A stretch of DNA of 64,000 nt from Rotaria sp. Silwood1 (Eukaryota > Rotifera > Eurotatoria > Philodinida > Philodinidae). Positions 60,432-64,000 of the stretch are shown here, one piece after another. The stretch spans positions 434,001 through 498,000 of the forward strand of contig CAJNOP010000011.1 of the NCBI GenBank assembly GCA_905250075.1, in the 5' to 3' direction. The notes under the pieces are model-generated. The model ran no database searches and was not told the origin of the DNA. It saw only the letters and a list, made by a program, of their open reading frames with translations. Numbering within the stretch: the first letter of the stretch is position 1; each line of letters opens with the position of its first letter. A program made the translations under genes and the position numbers.

Positions 60432-61655
60432 TATCAAATAATTTTCTATAATATATATGACTTTATAAAATACTATCCAAAAGGAGATTCTTATAAATAA
60501 TCAATCACTATGATGTATCGATGTATGTCTTTCTGTACAGCTATATGCAATTTGAACACTTTGATTATGATGTTACCGATAGTGACATGATCGTTTTTCT
60601 TGATGCTTTATTTGCTTACTTTGTTATGCCGTTATTTTACACTCACTATTCGATTTTTCTTTTTTTCTCTACAACCATTTATTCAATTCATTCCTATCAT
60701 TTACTATGGTGATAGACATTAAAACAATGATGACTAACGAAAGAGGTCACCTATTGGCAATTGAGAGAAAAAAAAAACAAGATAATTATTCTGAATCTTT
60801 TACCTAAGAAATAGACCAAACAAAAATCTGATAAAGAGGAGAACTGTCTAATAGATATGCATACATATATATATATAGTAGAATGAATAATTTATTCTTT
60901 GATATGAAATATCTCACATAAGTAAATTTACAGATATACAATTTCATACTCTTGATACCATACTGATAACGATTTATATGTTAAAAACTGTCACATAATT
61001 TATACAATAAATTATAATTCAAAACAATAAAGTCATACATTCTAAGCAACGAATAAATCAAAATTTAAACTCCTATTTCAATATCATTTAAATATGTACA
61101 TATATATCAATTTTTCGTTATAAATTATACTTATTTTGTCAAATGAGATTATTGTATATATTCTCAATGTTTAAAATTTTAATTTCTTTTAATACTTATG
61201 ATATTGAGTTCATTTCATTAATGAATAATAATATTCTATGAAAAAAAAAAGTTTTTATTCAAGAAAAAAAATACTCAGATATGCTTTATACATCAAAATA
61301 ATATACAATGAGGAACATTTTGGTAATTTGAAACTGATACTTTACTGATAAATAGACTTTCATTCAACTGCTATTTATCATCAAAATTAATTTTACAATT
61401 ATTTATCAGTTAAATATCAGTTCAAATTTCCAAATAATAATATATAATTGATTGAAAATGCATGAAAAAAAAAAAACAAATCTTCGAATAACATGACTAT
61501 GATCGTTACAATAAATATCTTACTTATTGCTTGTTTTATATATAGCACTGTTTATCTCTCATATTCATGAAAAAAGAAAACCGATAATATAACACATATA
61601 TATATAAATAATATACAATAGAAACGAAAAAAATGAAATGAAAAGAATATTAACA
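60432..61655. other. Intergenic region between CDKL5-like and WDR45 genes
   Basis: AT-rich with (TA)n stretches near 60865 and no recognised gene. Both neighbours are on the minus strand, so it should hold the CDKL5-like promoter. Confidence 0.5.
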
Positions 61656-62268
61656 TTAAAAATCACATCCATCAATACCATCTAAATAAAGTTCAAATTC
61701 TTCACGATTACATTTTCCATCATTTGTAAATATATGTTTATGAAATGTACCATCAAAACTTGCAGCAACAACATGACTTGGACCAGAAAATGCACATATA
61801 CATGGCCATTCAATAGCTACTTTAAAATTACATAGATCACCAAATGCTTCATTAAGTGCATGAGGTATTGCAACCATACGATTTGATTTTGGATCACGTA
61901 AAGCATATAAATGAACAGTACCTTTATCACTTGATACACATAAAAAACTTGAATCAAAACTGAATGTTATACAATGAATATCAGCTGTATCAGATCCACG
62001 TCGAAATTCAAATAATTTTTCACTTAAACCTGTTGTTGAAAATACACGAATTAATGTTCCCTATTTAATTAAAAATGAGAAAAAACAAAAAACAAAAAAA
62101 TCTTTCATGTTTTTTTTATAATTTAAAAATTTTAATTTAACATACTCGTTTAGAAGCAGTTGCTAATAAAGTAGCTGCATGATTAAGTGCCATAGCAGCT
62201 AATTCATTTGTATGTGCATGTATAACACGTGGATTATAAGACATATCATTCTCAATTCCGTTCATGTT
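61656..62268 (-). CDS. WDR45: WDR45/WIPI4 homologue, C-terminal half only
   Basis: Two minus-strand exons, 62268-62146 and 62060-61656, encode 175 residues plus stop. The sequence fits PROPPIN beta-propeller proteins, which bind PI3P and act in autophagosome formation: HTNELAAMALNHAATLLATASKR, the lipid-binding FRRG motif (in KLFEFRRGSD), CITFSFDSSFLCVSSDKGTV, and an end like WDR45 (DGTFHKHIFT, CNREEFELYLD). WDR45 is normally about 350-360 residues, so the N-terminal half is absent. The first exon opens with an acceptor (TTTAG) at about 62269-62270, so upstream exons must exist beyond a long intron, probably past the window end, unless the gene is truncated. Confidence 0.85.
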
Positions 62269-64000
62269 CTAAATTTTAAAAATTAATATTCTTCTTTTTT
62301 GTTTTTAATCCTTCTATTAATAATATATAATCAATTTATTTTGTCATATAAGAAAATATATATCTTATTTAAACTTAGAAAAATATTACAATATTTATAT
62401 ATATATATATAATCATCTATTAAATAGATCCTATTTCTAATTCAACAAAAAAAAAACTTCTACGTTCTTAATATGTAATTTTAGAGATATTTCTTCATAT
62501 TTCATCTATAAATCTTTTTGGATTTACTATATACTATCAAAATAAATCTAATGAAAATATAGATTGAAAAAACAAAAGAAACTATATTATGCAAGAATTA
62601 TCTCTGCTAATAACAAAGTTTTACAGTTCAAGCGTTTTTTTTCTCTTACAAGTAGAAAATGTGTCAACAAGAAAAATCTGAAAGCATATAAACGTAAGTT
62701 AAGATATTGATAGTTTTTTTTTTCTATAATTCTCATACAACATCATACTTTTCTGGTAGAATCAAAATTTTGAATTTCGATTTAAAACTCAAGCAGAAGT
62801 CTTCTAAGCAGTTCCAATCTTAAAAACTTTCATTTATCTCCAACATTTTATTTATTTTGTTTTTTATTTATCAATTTTTGCAAAAGTCATCTATCTCGTA
62901 TCCCATCTTGCAGTGTTTTATCTAGGTTTCGTTTTCCGAGTGAGCGAGTCGAAATTTCGGGTGGGAGGCATCCACCCAGCCCACCTAGTAGATAAATTAC
63001 TGCCATCTTGGCAATTTCAAAATACTCCTGACCTATTTTATTTAAAAGTTATTGTACATTGACCTTTTGAAAATAGTAACTATTGTCCATAATTTAAAAA
63101 TTCTTCGGTACACTACTGCATATTCCAGAAGATCATTGTTTCTAAATATATCCTTAAACAAACTCCAAAGTTTGAAGTCTTGATGTTGACAAAGTTTCAA
63201 ATCAAAATTCAAAATTTTGATTTTACAAGAAAAATAAGATATTGCTTTAAAATTTCAGTAAAAAATGTTTAATATCTCAACTAAATCATAACTTATATTC
63301 ATATCATTTTCGACTTATACATACAATTTAAATTCAAAAGATTTTTACCACCTGTAGAGATTCTTCTATTAGATTTTTTTTTCTTCTAACGCATCTAATG
63401 ATATATCATAGGTCATAATAATTGTTTCGTTCGAATTTTTTCCATTAGAAAGCACAAAAATTCAACTTTGATGTTTTGCAAAAAACAAAAAGTGTTTTCT
63501 ACTATGACTCTACTCTTAATCATTCAACGATACATTATGATCATATGATGAATTATTTCGAACATTAATTTCATTGACCATAGAGACGCGTGTGTCTACT
63601 CGAATTTCATAATTGATTATAATCATTAAACTTTGAAAATTTTTTCTTTTCACAACTAAACACAATCTCTTCCAAGTGGAAAATTGCAGATAGTTTTTTT
63701 TTTTTATTCGAATAATGTATCTCTCTCTCTTTCCATTCAAACGTTCTTTTGATCTTTATTTCTCTCTCTCTCGCTCTTATATCCAAGAATAAGAAGAGAA
63801 CGTTTGACCATTTCATCCATCGTACATTGTAGCATAGAAAAAAAAAAACGCTCTTCTTCCACCAATAAGCTTTTTTAACCAATCATCTTTTTCTTTTTCT
63901 CTTCTTTTTACTCTTAATATCTATCATTAATAGAGAAAGTCCGAGACACATTTGATCATATTACTCAAATACGTGAAAGGCGAGATTTTTTATGTGTAGA
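62269..64000. other. Non-coding region at window end (probable long intron of WDR45 or broken gene)
   Basis: No exon for the missing WDR45 N-terminus was found in 1.7 kb. The stretch is AT-rich, with a GC-richer patch near 62930-62990. At 63170-63215 a 'GACAAAGTTTCAAATCAAAATTC' word resembles sub-terminal sequence of the TEX9-intron fold-back MITE, suggesting a decayed relative. Confidence 0.45.

Overview
The window looks like nuclear DNA of a small-genome invertebrate, most likely a bdelloid rotifer. It is strongly AT-rich, genes are split by many short introns of about 50 to 110 bases, and animal-type genes are packed closely. Its most distinctive repeat is (TGTGGG)n / (CCCACA)n, which I recall as the bdelloid telomere repeat. 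The species assignment is inference; there is no rRNA or mitochondrial marker here.

Layout. 1-5 kb: the 3' part of a WS/DGAT-type acyltransferase gene and a secreted von Willebrand A-domain protein. 6-9.5 kb: a 1.4 kb fold-back transposon joined to a truncated Mab-21-like gene copy. 10.6-12.4 kb: an F-box gene (minus). 13.8-15.2 kb: mitochondrial enoyl-CoA hydratase. 17.3-18.5 kb: a UBE3D homologue with a premature TGA. 19.7 kb: a 100-N assembly gap. 22.4-27.1 kb: a TRAF-like RING/MATH gene. 28-30.8 kb: a decayed ANKRD42-like ankyrin gene broken by MITEs. 31-38 kb: repeat-dense DNA around an intact aldo/keto reductase gene. 38-41 kb: the second copy of the fold-back transposon and the intact Mab-21-like gene, the probable source of the truncated copy at 8.8 kb. 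42-64 kb: a tidy block of minus-strand genes, FTCD, TEX9, a CDKL5-like kinase and the 3' half of WDR45/WIPI4, whose long introns hold short non-autonomous transposons.

The genes do not form a pathway; they are ordinary housekeeping, ciliary, signalling and autophagy genes. The notable content is structural. Eight telomere-repeat-like tracts lie between 9.5 and 37.8 kb. Seven are palindromic: a G-rich arm, a short unique spacer, then a C-rich arm, which is the orientation of a telomere-telomere fusion. One is nested inside a second, larger inverted minisatellite, and one is joined directly to a broken piece of the fold-back transposon. There are also several non-autonomous DNA transposons with exact target-site duplications: three hAT-like (8 bp), one piggyBac-like (TTAA) and several TA/TTA types. 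A direct segmental duplication of about 3 kb starts at the end of the fold-back element.

Exon coordinates were read by eye from splice consensus and checked for phase. Gene names rest on remembered family resemblance, not on database searches.
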